From: PKWO01 sp036384915 | GTDB lineage: Bacteria > Pseudomonadota > Gammaproteobacteria > Burkholderiales > Burkholderiaceae_D | NCBI GenBank assembly: GCA_036384915.1 | Contig: DASVLJ010000032.1 | Span: 1 to 45,140 of the forward strand | Direction: 5' to 3' | DNA: 45,140 bases | Shown here: one piece after another, positions 6,656-15,638 of the stretch | How the letters are laid out: each line of letters opens with the position of its first letter | Numbering within the stretch: position 1 is the first letter of the stretch | The notes under the pieces: generated by a model | What the model saw: the letters and a program-made list of their open reading frames with translations, nothing else | Told to the model about the DNA's origin: nothing | Databases searched by the model: none | Translations under genes and position numbers: made by a program

Positions 6656-8431
6656 CTAGTAAAGCGGCCTGACGTTGCGCGGGTCCAGTTCCTGCACGCG
6701 GCGCTGGCTGTCGAGGATATCCTGCTCCCAGGAAGCGGAATCCTTGACGATGGTCGGCTTGATCAGGATCACGAGTTCGCTCTTGGCCGTAGACTGGTCG
6801 GTGTTGCGGAACAAGGCGCCCAGCAGCGGCACGTCGCCCATGCCCGGCACCTCGGACTTGCCCGCCGAGGTGGTTTGGCGCATCAGGCCGCCGATGGCGA
6901 CGATGTGACCATCGAGGCCGCGCACGATGCTGTCGGTCTCCTGCGTCGAACTCGACGCCAGCGGCAAGACCAGGGTGCCGGCTTGGCCCAGGTTGATGGT
7001 TTGCGTCACGGAGGTCACCTTGGTCACCGAAGGATGCACGTGCAGGATGATATTGCCGTCGGCGTCGATCTGCGGCGTCACGTCGAGCACCACGCCCGAG
7101 AAGAAGGGTTCGAGCGTGACCGTCGGCGAGGTATTGTTCGAGACTGCGCTCGTGGTCGTGGTAGTGGTGACGCCGGTGACGAAGAAATCGTCGCTGCCGA
7201 CCTTGAGCACGGCCTTCTGGTTGTTCAAGGTGGCAATACGCGGATTGGACAGCACGTGCACCGACCCTTGCGATTCCAGGAAGGAAATCAGCGCGGCGAA
7301 ATTGGATGTCTGCAATGCCAGGCCGAAAATCGAACCTGGGTTGGTGGTAGCCGGCAGGAATGAAGTCCCGGTCAGGGTTTGGAGCGCGGCGTTGCCGACC
7401 GTGCTTGCCAGCGAAGAACCGGGTGTGTTGGTCAATACCGTGCCCGGCTGGCCGAAGCCCGCCGAAGTCTGGGTGACGCCGCCGCGATAGGTGGCCAGCG
7501 AAGCCCAGTTGATGCCGGTCTGGTAGTCGCTGTTCAATTGCACTTCCAGTATTTTGGCTTCCAGGATGACCTGGCGATCGACCGAAAGCTGCGAAGCGCG
7601 CAGGTAAGCCGCCACATTGCGCAATTCGTCAGGCATGGCGCGCACCACCACCACGCCCGATTGCGGGCTGATCACGACGCTGCGGCCATCCTGCTTGCCG
7701 ACGATGGCTTCGAGGGCGGTCTTCAAATCGGTCCAGAAATCCGCGGTGTAAGCCGTACTCACCTTGGCGCTGTCGATGAACGACGATGTCGGAAGGCCGC
7801 TGTTGTTGCCGCTGTTTTGATTGTTGAGCAACCCGGTGTTATTGCCCAAGCCGCTCGTTTGCGAAGTGTTGCCGGTACCGGTGGGCGATCCATTGTTATT
7901 GTTGGCCAGCGTCAATGCGGAATTCGACGTCACCCGCGTATCGGACGTACCTTTGCGCGAACCGGTCAGGTAGTTGACCTGGAACACGCGGGTTTGCATG
8001 GTCAGCGGCTTGATCGTGATGCGGTTGCCTTCGACCGTATAGTCGTAGCCGTACAAATCGCGGATTGCATCGAGCGCTTCGAACAGGGTCACATTTTTCA
8101 GGTTGGCCGAAATCGTACCGCCCACTTCGGGATGGACCAGCATGTTGTAGCGCGTGCCCGAGACGATGGCATTGAAGAATTGCGCCGCCGGCACATTGTT
8201 GAAGCTGACCGAGAAACGCTCTTCAAGTTGCGGCTTGGCCGGCGGAGCCGCAATCGCCAAGGGAGGAAGCAAGGCCGCAGCGGCCGCATCTGGCGTGGCA
8301 GGCTTGACCGCGGCCTGGTTCAAGGCCGCATTGATGTCCTCGTACGTGCCTTGTTTGACCGCCGGCGTCTGGCATGCCGCCAACAATGCCGCAAAACCCA
8401 GCGCCGTGGTGAGCAGGATAAATTTACGCAC
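6656..8431 (-). CDS. mshL: MSHA outer-membrane secretin MshL
   Basis: 591 residues starting with GTG at 8431 after the Shine-Dalgarno AAGGGA. It is a lipoprotein: the signal ends in the lipobox LAAC with Cys20. Residues about 75-160 form the secretin/TonB short N-domain (FSVSFNNVPAAQFFNAIV, then VTLFEALDAI). A Ser/Thr/Asn/Gly-rich insert follows (about 165-225), then N-domains, then the C-terminal secretin barrel (about 335-580) with the signature GMGDVPLLGALFRNT. It forms the outer-membrane channel through which the pilus passes. It follows mshK with an 8-bp gap. Confidence 0.94.
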   Translation of the reverse strand: MRKFILLTTALGFAALLAACQTPAVKQGTYEDINAALNQAAVKPATPDAAAAALLPPLAIAAPPAKPQLEERFSVSFNNVPAAQFFNAIVSGTRYNMLVHPEVGGTISANLKNVTLFEALDAIRDLYGYDYTVEGNRITIKPLTMQTRVFQVNYLTGSRKGTSDTRVTSNSALTLANNNNGSPTGTGNTSQTSGLGNNTGLLNNQNSGNNSGLPTSSFIDSAKVSTAYTADFWTDLKTALEAIVGKQDGRSVVISPQSGVVVVRAMPDELRNVAAYLRASQLSVDRQVILEAKILEVQLNSDYQTGINWASLATYRGGVTQTSAGFGQPGTVLTNTPGSSLASTVGNAALQTLTGTSFLPATTNPGSIFGLALQTSNFAALISFLESQGSVHVLSNPRIATLNNQKAVLKVGSDDFFVTGVTTTTTTSAVSNNTSPTVTLEPFFSGVVLDVTPQIDADGNIILHVHPSVTKVTSVTQTINLGQAGTLVLPLASSSTQETDSIVRGLDGHIVAIGGLMRQTTSAGKSEVPGMGDVPLLGALFRNTDQSTAKSELVILIKPTIVKDSASWEQDILDSQRRVQELDPRNVRPLY

Positions 8432-8439
8432 GCTTTCCC

Positions 8440-8808
8440 TTACTTTTGTTGGTCAGAACCACCGGGCTTCGCGCCCGATGCTCTGTCTGTTGCCGGCTTG
8501 CGCAGGGAGGGATAAAGCCGCAGCACCTGCCTGCCTTTCCCGCTCTGCAATACCACTTCGTTCTCTGCGATCGAGGCCACCTTCGCTCCCTCGACGCTGT
8601 CGCCCACATACACGGTTTTGCCGCTGATGACCGCAAGGCGGTGCGTAGGCGCAATCAGAATGGACTGCAGGACCGGCCCTGCCGGCACCGCCTCTCCATG
8701 CACAAACGCTGCCGGCGGCTTGGTCGGATCGGGCAGGTTTTCGGTCTGTGCGGCGGCTAGCCGGGAAATTCCCGCAGCCAGCGCTATGCATATCGTCAGC
8801 TTCCCCAT
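8440..8808 (-). CDS. mshK: MSHA biogenesis protein MshK
   Basis: 122 residues from the ATG at 8808, which shares one base with the mshJ stop (TGATG). A signal peptide (MGKLTICIALAAGISRLAAA) is followed by LPDPTKPPAAF, the PDPTxPP motif of MshK and of GspC-like periplasmic proteins, and then a small beta domain (about 50-105, LQSILIAPTHRLAVISG and VYVGDSVEGAKV). It is a periplasmic component thought to work with the secretin, encoded just before mshL. An in-frame ATG at 8823 would add five residues and overlap mshJ more deeply. The TGATG junction makes 8808 the better start. Confidence 0.85.
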   Translation of the reverse strand: MGKLTICIALAAGISRLAAAQTENLPDPTKPPAAFVHGEAVPAGPVLQSILIAPTHRLAVISGKTVYVGDSVEGAKVASIAENEVVLQSGKGRQVLRLYPSLRKPATDRASGAKPGGSDQQK

Positions 8809-9536
8809 CAGATTGCCAACCAATTCTTGTCCAGGCTCAGCGTATAGAGCGTCAAGGTCAGCGTCAGCTTCCCCGAATCGTCGGCACCGAGTTGGGCCTT
8901 GCTCCAGAATAATTGCCAGGGCATGGCTTCCAGCGCCTGCATGTAATCGAGCAAGTCGAGATAGCTGCCCTCGACCACCATCTCGACGCCATGCTTATAA
9001 ACCAGATTACTGCCGGCAGGCAATGCTTTGGTATCGGCCTTCCCGTCGGACTTTTTCAGCTCGTCGGCTGCGACCCCCTGCCCCCTGCTATCGCCCTTCC
9101 TTTCCGGCTCCAGCAGATCGGATACGGGAAGCGTATGCAGCGAAACCAGGTGCAGCTTGCCATTCCGCTGCAGGATGTCTTGCAGCAATGGCGCCATTTT
9201 ATCAGGAGCGATCAGCCCCTTTTGCATATCCTGGAGCTGGGTGCGCATCTGGTTAGATTTTTGCAACAAGGCTTCCAGTTGCTTGCGCTTCGCCACGTCC
9301 GGATCGTTCGCGTAGGCGGCCACCAGGGCTTCGATTTGCGCCTCGACTTTCGTCGATTGCTGCTGGTCGCTCTCGACCTGTTGCGACAATTCGCGCTCGC
9401 GCGCAAACTGCGGCTCGAGCACCAGCATGTCGAACAGGCCCACCAGCACCACCACGAGCATGATGAATACCGCGACGCGCTCGCGCAGAGCGAGGGCATT
9501 GATTCTGCCTGAATAGCGTAGCCAGAGTTGCTTCAT
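8808..9536 (-). CDS. mshJ: MSHA biogenesis protein MshJ (GspM/PilO-like)
   Basis: 242 residues. A short cytoplasmic tail (MKQLWLRYSGRINALALRER) leads into one transmembrane helix (about 22-40, AVFIMLVVVLVGLFDMLVL) and a long coiled coil (about 43-115, rich in Glu/Gln/Lys). A periplasmic ferredoxin-like domain (about 140-242) contains KHGVEMVVEGSYLDLLDYM, the pattern of GspM/PilO proteins. It should pair with MshI2 in the inner-membrane platform. It overlaps mshI2 by 4 bp (ATGA) and mshK by 1 bp, so these genes are translationally coupled. Confidence 0.88.
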   Translation of the reverse strand: MKQLWLRYSGRINALALRERVAVFIMLVVVLVGLFDMLVLEPQFARERELSQQVESDQQQSTKVEAQIEALVAAYANDPDVAKRKQLEALLQKSNQMRTQLQDMQKGLIAPDKMAPLLQDILQRNGKLHLVSLHTLPVSDLLEPERKGDSRGQGVAADELKKSDGKADTKALPAGSNLVYKHGVEMVVEGSYLDLLDYMQALEAMPWQLFWSKAQLGADDSGKLTLTLTLYTLSLDKNWLAI

Positions 9537-10216
9537 TTAGCCTTCCCCCCGCTGTCCTGCTTTTCATTCTCAAGCGACTTGAGATCGAACTCGATGTAAG
9601 GCACGGCCGTCTTGAGCTTGGCATCCGTATCCGGCTTCTCCGCCTTCGAATCCGATTTTGCGTCGGCCTTGGGCGCGTCCATATCGAGCGTGGCAAAGGT
9701 CTTCGACTTCATTTCCGGCTCGCGTCCCAAGCGCTGGAGATATTCCGGTACCAGTTCAGCATGCAAGGCGCGTCCGCGCAAATCGATTTGCCGGCCGGCG
9801 CCATCAATGTCGATCCCGGTCAGCCACAAGCCGTCGACGATCTGCCGCGCAAACGAGCGGAAATAAACCGAATAACCCTTGGTATCGCCGAACCCGCCGC
9901 CGTTCAAGGCAGCCTCCACCTGCTCCAGCGATTGCACGTCGGCTTGCGCCTTGTCCAGTTGGGCGACCAGAGTCGGATCGGGGGCGCGGGGGGCATAGTG
10001 CGAGGTCGCGCTATCCAGGGCGGCCTGGACTTTTTTCAGGCGCTGCGCCGAATCGGCCGCCTGCTTTTCGCGGATCCGCACCTGCCAGCCGACCGCAACC
10101 GCAACCAGAATGCATGCCAGAAGGACCACTCCCAGCGCCTGCACCATGGTCATCGCGGAAAATATCTTCCTCTGCTTGAGGAAAAGCGGATTGAACAGAT
10201 TGATCTGCTGGCTCAC
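9533..10216 (-). CDS. mshI2: MSHA biogenesis protein MshI2 (PilN/GspL C-terminal-like)
   Basis: 227 residues with a GTG start at 10216, overlapping the mshI stop (GTGA) behind a strong GGAGG Shine-Dalgarno. The N-terminus SQQINLFNPLFLKQRK is the PilN-type cytoplasmic peptide that docks onto the PilM/MshI partner. One membrane helix (about 22-46) and a coiled coil (about 50-100) follow, then a periplasmic domain (about 110-175, SVYFRSFARQIVDGLWLTGIDI) and an Asp/Lys/Ala-rich linker. It is an inner-membrane platform subunit acting with MshI and MshJ. Confidence 0.88.
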   Translation of the reverse strand: MSQQINLFNPLFLKQRKIFSAMTMVQALGVVLLACILVAVAVGWQVRIREKQAADSAQRLKKVQAALDSATSHYAPRAPDPTLVAQLDKAQADVQSLEQVEAALNGGGFGDTKGYSVYFRSFARQIVDGLWLTGIDIDGAGRQIDLRGRALHAELVPEYLQRLGREPEMKSKTFATLDMDAPKADAKSDSKAEKPDTDAKLKTAVPYIEFDLKSLENEKQDSGGKAK

Positions 10217-11163
10217 AGCACTACCTCCTCGTGGCGCAAGGCCGCGCCCAAAGTGAAGAAGTAATGCTGCTGCATGGCAGGGGCCTTCAGCTCCGGCACC
10301 TTGGACAGATCGAGCACGCCGTCGAGATCGAAGGAATCGACAGGCGTATAAAGATTTTCTTTCAGGCTTGCCTGCAATGCCGCATTTTCCTCGCCCATCG
10401 GCGCCAGCATCAGCTTGGCCACCGTGATGAAATGGTATTGCCGGTCGAAGTGATCGAGCGAACGTTGCAGTTCCAGGATGACCTTGTCATACAAGGCTGA
10501 CTTCTGATCGCCCGAGGCGGCCGCCAATTGCGGCAGCGTCACATCGAGGCGGCGCGCCAAGTACAGTTCGGCCTTGTAGGTTACCGTCAGCAGGCCGCCA
10601 TGCTCGTCGAATGACAGCATGGCAAGACCGCGTCCCGGCGGCTCAAGCAGGGCTGAGATATTCCGTTGCGCCAGATCGGGGATGTCAATTACCTTCAATT
10701 CGATCTTCGCCTTGTCGAACATTTCCTGGCGCCGCTGAATGACCTGGTTGCGCGCGGCCACGGCGTACATCGAGCGCGTGCGCACCGGGGCATCCTTGTC
10801 GAGCGGTACGTCGAACACGTCGATCGTCGCATCGTCGACGTGGAAATCGAGCATGTCTTTCAAGCGCCAGCGCACTGCGGTCTTCAATTCCTCGGCAGGT
10901 ACGGCCGGCGCCTCGATCGACAGCAATTGATATTCGTCGTGTGCCAGCAAGGTGGTGCAGACATAGCGGTTGGCATGCGCCTCTTTGGCCAAACGCTCAA
11001 GCGGCTTGTCGCCGGCGGCCTTGATCAGCGGGAAGCTGGCCACCCATTCCACCACAGGTGCAGCTCCCTCGGGGCGGTTGATATGCGCGGCCCGGGTCCC
11101 TTCGTCACCGGGGACGATAGACAGCCAACCTGCGAGCTTTTTGTCTTTCTTGAATAGACCCAT
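10213..11163 (-). CDS. mshI: MSHA biogenesis protein MshI (PilM-like, actin fold)
   Basis: 316 residues, first gene of the mshI-I2-J-K-L-M-N unit. It starts MGLFKKDKKLAGWLSIVP and has features of the PilM/GspL cytoplasmic actin-like fold: EELKTAVRWRLKDMLDFHVDDATIDVFDVP (about 90-120) and a later AMLSFDEHGGLLTVTYKAELYLAR. The family has no membrane helix and binds the N-terminal peptide of PilN-type partners, here MshI2. The ATG at 11163 has only a weak AGG upstream. A sigma70 promoter lies about 90-120 bp upstream, so this gene begins its own transcript. Confidence 0.88.
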   Translation of the reverse strand: MGLFKKDKKLAGWLSIVPGDEGTRAAHINRPEGAAPVVEWVASFPLIKAAGDKPLERLAKEAHANRYVCTTLLAHDEYQLLSIEAPAVPAEELKTAVRWRLKDMLDFHVDDATIDVFDVPLDKDAPVRTRSMYAVAARNQVIQRRQEMFDKAKIELKVIDIPDLAQRNISALLEPPGRGLAMLSFDEHGGLLTVTYKAELYLARRLDVTLPQLAAASGDQKSALYDKVILELQRSLDHFDRQYHFITVAKLMLAPMGEENAALQASLKENLYTPVDSFDLDGVLDLSKVPELKAPAMQQHYFFTLGAALRHEEVVL

Positions 11164-11252
11164 GCCTGTGTACGGACGCCCGGAATTTACATTGCGGAGT
11201 TAGCCGCGAAACAATTCCCTTACCGATCAAGTATTTATTGAGAAGTTGCCTG

Positions 11253-11281
11253 AAATTAAGTGAATAAGTCCTTGTTGTCAA
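11253..11281 (-). promoter_or_regulatory. Sigma70 promoter of the mshI-mshN unit
   Basis: Minus strand: -35 TTGACA (11276-11281, perfect consensus), 17-bp spacer, -10 TAATTT (11253-11258). It lies in the 188-bp gap between mshQ and mshI. Predicted start near 11246 gives a leader of about 83 nt before the mshI ATG. Confidence 0.65.
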
Positions 11282-11351
11282 TCGCTTTTCTGCAACGCTG
11301 TACGCTCTTCTTGGTTACCGGCTTCCCGGCGCGGCGATGGCAGGACATCAA

Positions 11352-14300
11352 TCAATACGATTCCCGCGTATAAATCACGGCTGGGCTGCCCGAATAGATA
11401 CCAAAGGTCGCTCGCGCATTGGGATTGACATTGTAATTGCCTGGATTCGAGCCCCAATTCCCCTGCAGATACGGCGCGTTGACGTAGGTGGCCGCGCTTG
11501 ACGTGTTCGAACCGTTGCACGCAACGCCGGAGGAAGGTGCGGCCAGCAGATCCGTCATTGTCATGGTGCCGGTCTGGTGGCCGCTCGGCGCCGGCAATAC
11601 GACGAGCGCCGACCCGTTGTTGACCGTGGTCGTGGTGGGCACGTAGGTATTGCAGGCAGCCAGATTCCCCTGGAAAGTCAATTGCATGCTGGCGCCGCTG
11701 ATGGGCGTGCAACTGTCATAGGTGGTATTCGTCGCCGTCTGGGCATTGGTCAAGAACGTACTGCCGTTCCAGTATTGCACCTGGACGGGGACTGGGAGCG
11801 GCACCAGCGCCGAGCCGTAGGCATTTTGTATCTTGAGCCTGCCGAACTTGGTTGCGGTATTCCCCAGCGATACGCGATCCGGTGTCGGGCTTAGCGGCCC
11901 GTTATTGGTGACCAGATTGAAACCCGTAGCCGACGTGGTTCCGGCGGTGGCAATACTATCGGTGTCGACCGCATCGATACCCACTCCCAGAGTATTGAAG
12001 GGGCCATCCGGTCCGGCGCTGGTGCGGAGCAACTCGACGTTTGCCGTGAACAGGCCGATACCGGGGGTGCCCTGCGCTCCGGGCGATCCAGATGATCCCC
12101 AAAGCATGGTAGGCAAGGCCGGCGTGGTCGATACGGCGACGCGCGAACCGCCGGCATTGGTAGTCGAAGCCGGGGGCGGGCCGCTTGGGCAACTGTAGGA
12201 CGTCAAGCCGGCGGCGCTGAAAAACACCGAACAAGCCGAGCTGCCGCCGACCGGCGTATAGTTGCTGGCCGCCATGGCTAGGCCCATGGTGCCGGTGGTG
12301 CCAGGCGTAGCCGCCGTCCAGGGTGCGGTGCTCGACATCGAATTGAACTTGACGTAGTTCCCCTGGTAATTCTGCGTAATGCCGCCGCTCGCATTCACCG
12401 CCTCCAGGCTGAAGGAAATGCCGAACGGTTCGCTCATGTAGGAAAACGGCGTTAGCGTCGAGGTGCAGGAGATGTCGCTACGCGGCGTAATGGAAGACGC
12501 TGCCAGGAGATAATGGTGCGGCGTGAACCGGCCGATGTTGGAAATGGCGCTGCCATAGCCGAAGTTGCAGCCGTATTTTCCCGACGAATCGATGGTATTG
12601 GAAAAACTGTTGGCATTACAGTCACCCTTGGTGCTGATGCTGTCCACAGCAGTCCAGGTCAAGGCCTTGCGCATGGGATCGCATAATGCATCCCCTCCGG
12701 GGCAATCGACACTCGTAGTTACGCCGTCGTAGACCGCATAAGCGGGCAAGCTGAAACTACCCACCTCGCTATAAGTGAACTGCCCGGAGGAAGCAGCTTG
12801 CCCCACCGCCGGCGAATCTGGCGTCGCCGCGGGAAACGATGCGGTGGAATTCGAATACGCCGCAAGCGCACCGCGGGTGGGCGTCCACGGCGATGCCTCG
12901 CTCGCCGAATCAATATTCGCCGTCAAACCCGAACTGTTGATGCGCAAGGTGCCGTTGTAACCGCTGGGCTGCCCGCTTACGCCGGTAACGGTTGCCGTCA
13001 GCGTAAATGGATTGCCCGCGGCGACTGCGGGGGAACCGCTGGCAGTGGCATTGGTCACGCTGGACGTTACGGAAACCGTAGTCGGGCGAACGGAAAATGA
13101 ATCCACGGAGCAGGCAGCCGGGGTAGAGGTAAAGCTGGTGCAGGCGGAACTGGTGCATTCCTTCATCACCGCGACCAGGTCGGAATACGCGGTATTGAGC
13201 GTAATCGGCGAAGTCTTGACTGCACCGGACGTGTTGGTCGAGAACGTCAGTATTTGGCTTCCGCCAGGCACGGCAGCTTGCCCGGTACAGGTCGAATTGC
13301 AAGTGCGCGCACTGTCCGGCCCGCAAATGCCGCCGCCGGCGTTATTCACCAGTTTCAACAGCACGTACTTGGCTTGAGTCGCGGAATAGGCGTACTGGAC
13401 GCCGCCGCCGTTGGCGGTCAAGGCGCCGACCCACAACTGGAACGGCGTACCCTGCAGCTTCATGAAAATATCGCCGGTCTGAAAATTACCGACCGCCGGC
13501 ACCCCGTTGGTCGAGGTTGGATACCATGAATCGATGGCGGAAAAACCGCTGGCCTGGCCGCCCGACGGCGGAAAAACGGTTTGAGCGCAGATCCGCACGT
13601 TGCCGATTTCGTGGATATTGTTCGACCCGCCGGTGGAACTGGTGAAGGAAAGCTGCCAGTAATTAGGCACCAGGGTGGAAATCCAGCCGGAACTCAAGGC
13701 TGTTTGCGCCGCCGAATAGACGTTGAATGGGGCAATCAGCTGCGAATAATTGTTGCCGTCGAAGGTCGTGGTGTCGCGGTTGACGGCCACGTTGATCGTT
13801 CCGGCGGTTTCATTGCGCGCATCGACGATCACCTGATACATATAACCGAGCGAGGGCGAGGTATTGTTAGGGTCATCGATGCCGGGAAGTCCCGGCGTCA
13901 ATGTGCCGGTGCCGGTGATCCAGTTGTAGCCATTGGTGCCGCTGCCCGGGCCGCGCATGCCGACCTCTTCCGGGAAGAAGCCGGTACCGCCATTGCGGCC
14001 TTCGGTCGGATTGGAATAGTTGCCGTATTCGTCCAGTGCAACACCGAGCCAGCCTCCGGCAAAACCCGGCGTGCCTTCGGGCGCATAGCCCTGCGAGCCG
14101 CCATAGCCGCCCGGCACGGCCGAGATCTTTGAGTCGGAAAGAATCACTCCCACTCCGTCGGCGCCTGTTCCGTTATAGGCATAGTGGTTGAACTCGACCG
14201 AAATATAGTTGCCTGCAGCCGGGTAGATTCCCGGTGCCGTTGCGGCCTTGGCGTTGTTGCCCGTGTTTTCAGTCAGCCGCAACAAGCCGGTCGTCTGATT

Positions 14301-15053
14301 GATATAGGGCGCCACGCCCGTCGTGTCGCTATAACTGCCGACCCAGTTCGTGCCGCCGAACATGGGGGAAGGGTTGAGGCTGGCGCGCTTGAATGTGTCG
14401 CAGACGCAGGTCACCGAGACACTGTTCGGAACGTTCGGCGGCGGCACACAGAACGGTCCGATGGTAAAGGACTGCGTCACTTCCGGGGCGGCGCTGTAAT
14501 TGGCATTGCCGGCCTGGTCGGCGGCGACCGTACAGGTGCCATCGGCTACTACAGAGACCGTATTGCCCGATACCGTGCAAGTCGAACTCGTCAGCGAAGA
14601 GAATGTGACCGCGAGTCCGGAACTGGCGGTAGCCGATACCGAAAACGGGTTGGCGGCATCGGTCCGGTTCGGCAGGGAATTGAAAGTGATGGACTGGCCG
14701 GCTTTGTCGATGGTGACGGTGCGCGACACCGAGGTCGACCCGGTCTGTTTCACGGTCAGCGTGCACGAACCGGCGGCAAGAATATTGATCGTGGCTGTGA
14801 GGTCGCGTGTCGCGCCGACAATACTGTTCGACGAGGAAGCGATGGTGCAGATGCCGGTGGTCGAGGACGTAATGGTGAGCGCCTTTGACGTCACATCCGA
14901 AGATGCGGTGACCGTGAAGGTTCCGGTTCCATAAGTCTGGCTGGCCGGTTGAGCGAAGGTAATCGTACCGGCATGGGCAAGGCCGCTCCCGCCGAGTGCC
15001 AAAGCCAGCATCAACAACCCTGCCCCGCATAACCTGAGGATACGTAAAATCAT
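11352..15053 (-). CDS. mshQ: MshQ-like giant secreted adhesin with lectin-like domain and DUF6701-type C-terminus
   Basis: 1233 residues with a signal peptide cleaved after LAHA (about residue 28). Two Ig-like beta domains follow (about 29-200, repeated pattern ITF...SQTYGTGTFTVTASS and ITFNSLPNRT...FSVSATASSGLAV). A concanavalin/L-type-lectin-like module follows (about 215-495, with FNHYAYNGTGADGVGVILSD and GWLGVALDEYGN). The long Cys-, Ser- and Thr-rich beta C-terminus (about 500-1233) is typical of MshQ/DUF6701 proteins. It is predicted to be exported and displayed at the pilus tip or cell surface. It follows mshP by 72 bp and is separated from mshI by a promoter. The ligand cannot be read from the sequence. 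Confidence 0.85.
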   Translation of the reverse strand: MILRILRLCGAGLLMLALALGGSGLAHAGTITFAQPASQTYGTGTFTVTASSDVTSKALTITSSTTGICTIASSSNSIVGATRDLTATINILAAGSCTLTVKQTGSTSVSRTVTIDKAGQSITFNSLPNRTDAANPFSVSATASSGLAVTFSSLTSSTCTVSGNTVSVVADGTCTVAADQAGNANYSAAPEVTQSFTIGPFCVPPPNVPNSVSVTCVCDTFKRASLNPSPMFGGTNWVGSYSDTTGVAPYINQTTGLLRLTENTGNNAKAATAPGIYPAAGNYISVEFNHYAYNGTGADGVGVILSDSKISAVPGGYGGSQGYAPEGTPGFAGGWLGVALDEYGNYSNPTEGRNGGTGFFPEEVGMRGPGSGTNGYNWITGTGTLTPGLPGIDDPNNTSPSLGYMYQVIVDARNETAGTINVAVNRDTTTFDGNNYSQLIAPFNVYSAAQTALSSGWISTLVPNYWQLSFTSSTGGSNNIHEIGNVRICAQTVFPPSGGQASGFSAIDSWYPTSTNGVPAVGNFQTGDIFMKLQGTPFQLWVGALTANGGGVQYAYSATQAKYVLLKLVNNAGGGICGPDSARTCNSTCTGQAAVPGGSQILTFSTNTSGAVKTSPITLNTAYSDLVAVMKECTSSACTSFTSTPAACSVDSFSVRPTTVSVTSSVTNATASGSPAVAAGNPFTLTATVTGVSGQPSGYNGTLRINSSGLTANIDSASEASPWTPTRGALAAYSNSTASFPAATPDSPAVGQAASSGQFTYSEVGSFSLPAYAVYDGVTTSVDCPGGDALCDPMRKALTWTAVDSISTKGDCNANSFSNTIDSSGKYGCNFGYGSAISNIGRFTPHHYLLAASSITPRSDISCTSTLTPFSYMSEPFGISFSLEAVNASGGITQNYQGNYVKFNSMSSTAPWTAATPGTTGTMGLAMAASNYTPVGGSSACSVFFSAAGLTSYSCPSGPPPASTTNAGGSRVAVSTTPALPTMLWGSSGSPGAQGTPGIGLFTANVELLRTSAGPDGPFNTLGVGIDAVDTDSIATAGTTSATGFNLVTNNGPLSPTPDRVSLGNTATKFGRLKIQNAYGSALVPLPVPVQVQYWNGSTFLTNAQTATNTTYDSCTPISGASMQLTFQGNLAACNTYVPTTTTVNNGSALVVLPAPSGHQTGTMTMTDLLAAPSSGVACNGSNTSSAATYVNAPYLQGNWGSNPGNYNVNPNARATFGIYSGSPAVIYTRESY

Positions 15054-15125
15054 GTCCCGCCCCCGCAGCCGCCTCTGTAGGCAGCCGAGTTCATTTTATT
15101 ATGTTGAAGCAACAATGCCCATCCC

Positions 15126-15638
15126 TCAATACGTTTGTTGTATCGACACTTGCACGTGGCGCTGTATGTTGTCCAAGCCGCCCGCGCCTGGACAATAGCC
15201 CTGCGCGTTAGGCGTGATGCAGGCATAGGCATCGATACTGCGAATCACGAGCGGAGTTTGCTGTGCCGTGATCGGGTCGTAGCGCTGCACGTTGGATATC
15301 AAAGTCGCGGTGCACGTCACGGTAACGGTGAATGGCGACAGCGTGGTGCCGGAAGGCATGGCCACGTTTTGCTTCACGACATTGCCCGGCGCCGTTGTGC
15401 TTGCACACCACGTGGGCTGGCATTGGGTCTGGATGCACCCGCCGTTGAGCCTGCGATACAGCGCCCATTCGATTCCCGTGCGAGCGGCCTGATAGGCACG
15501 AGAACCCATCACGTCGTAAGCCGAAGCGGCTTGCTGATTACTGGAGAATACCAGCATCGCGACACCGAGCGCGGCCAGGATGACGAGCAGGAAAATCGCC
15601 GAGACGATGGCAAAGCCGCGGTTCCTCAAGTTTGTCAT
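15126..15638 (-). CDS. mshP: MSHA minor pilin MshP (PilX/GspK-like)
   Basis: 170 residues. The prepilin-like start is MTNLRNRG with cleavage after G8, then FAIVSAIFLLVILAALGVAML. Position +5 of the mature protein is Ser, not the usual Glu. GspK/PilX-type tip pilins often lack Glu5, and MshP proteins share the AIVSAIFLLVIL pattern. A small Cys-rich head follows (GCIQTQCQPTWC, then VTCTATL). It is expected to sit in the pilus-tip complex beneath MshQ. Its ATG overlaps the mshO stop (ATGA). Confidence 0.85.
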   Translation of the reverse strand: MTNLRNRGFAIVSAIFLLVILAALGVAMLVFSSNQQAASAYDVMGSRAYQAARTGIEWALYRRLNGGCIQTQCQPTWCASTTAPGNVVKQNVAMPSGTTLSPFTVTVTCTATLISNVQRYDPITAQQTPLVIRSIDAYACITPNAQGYCPGAGGLDNIQRHVQVSIQQTY

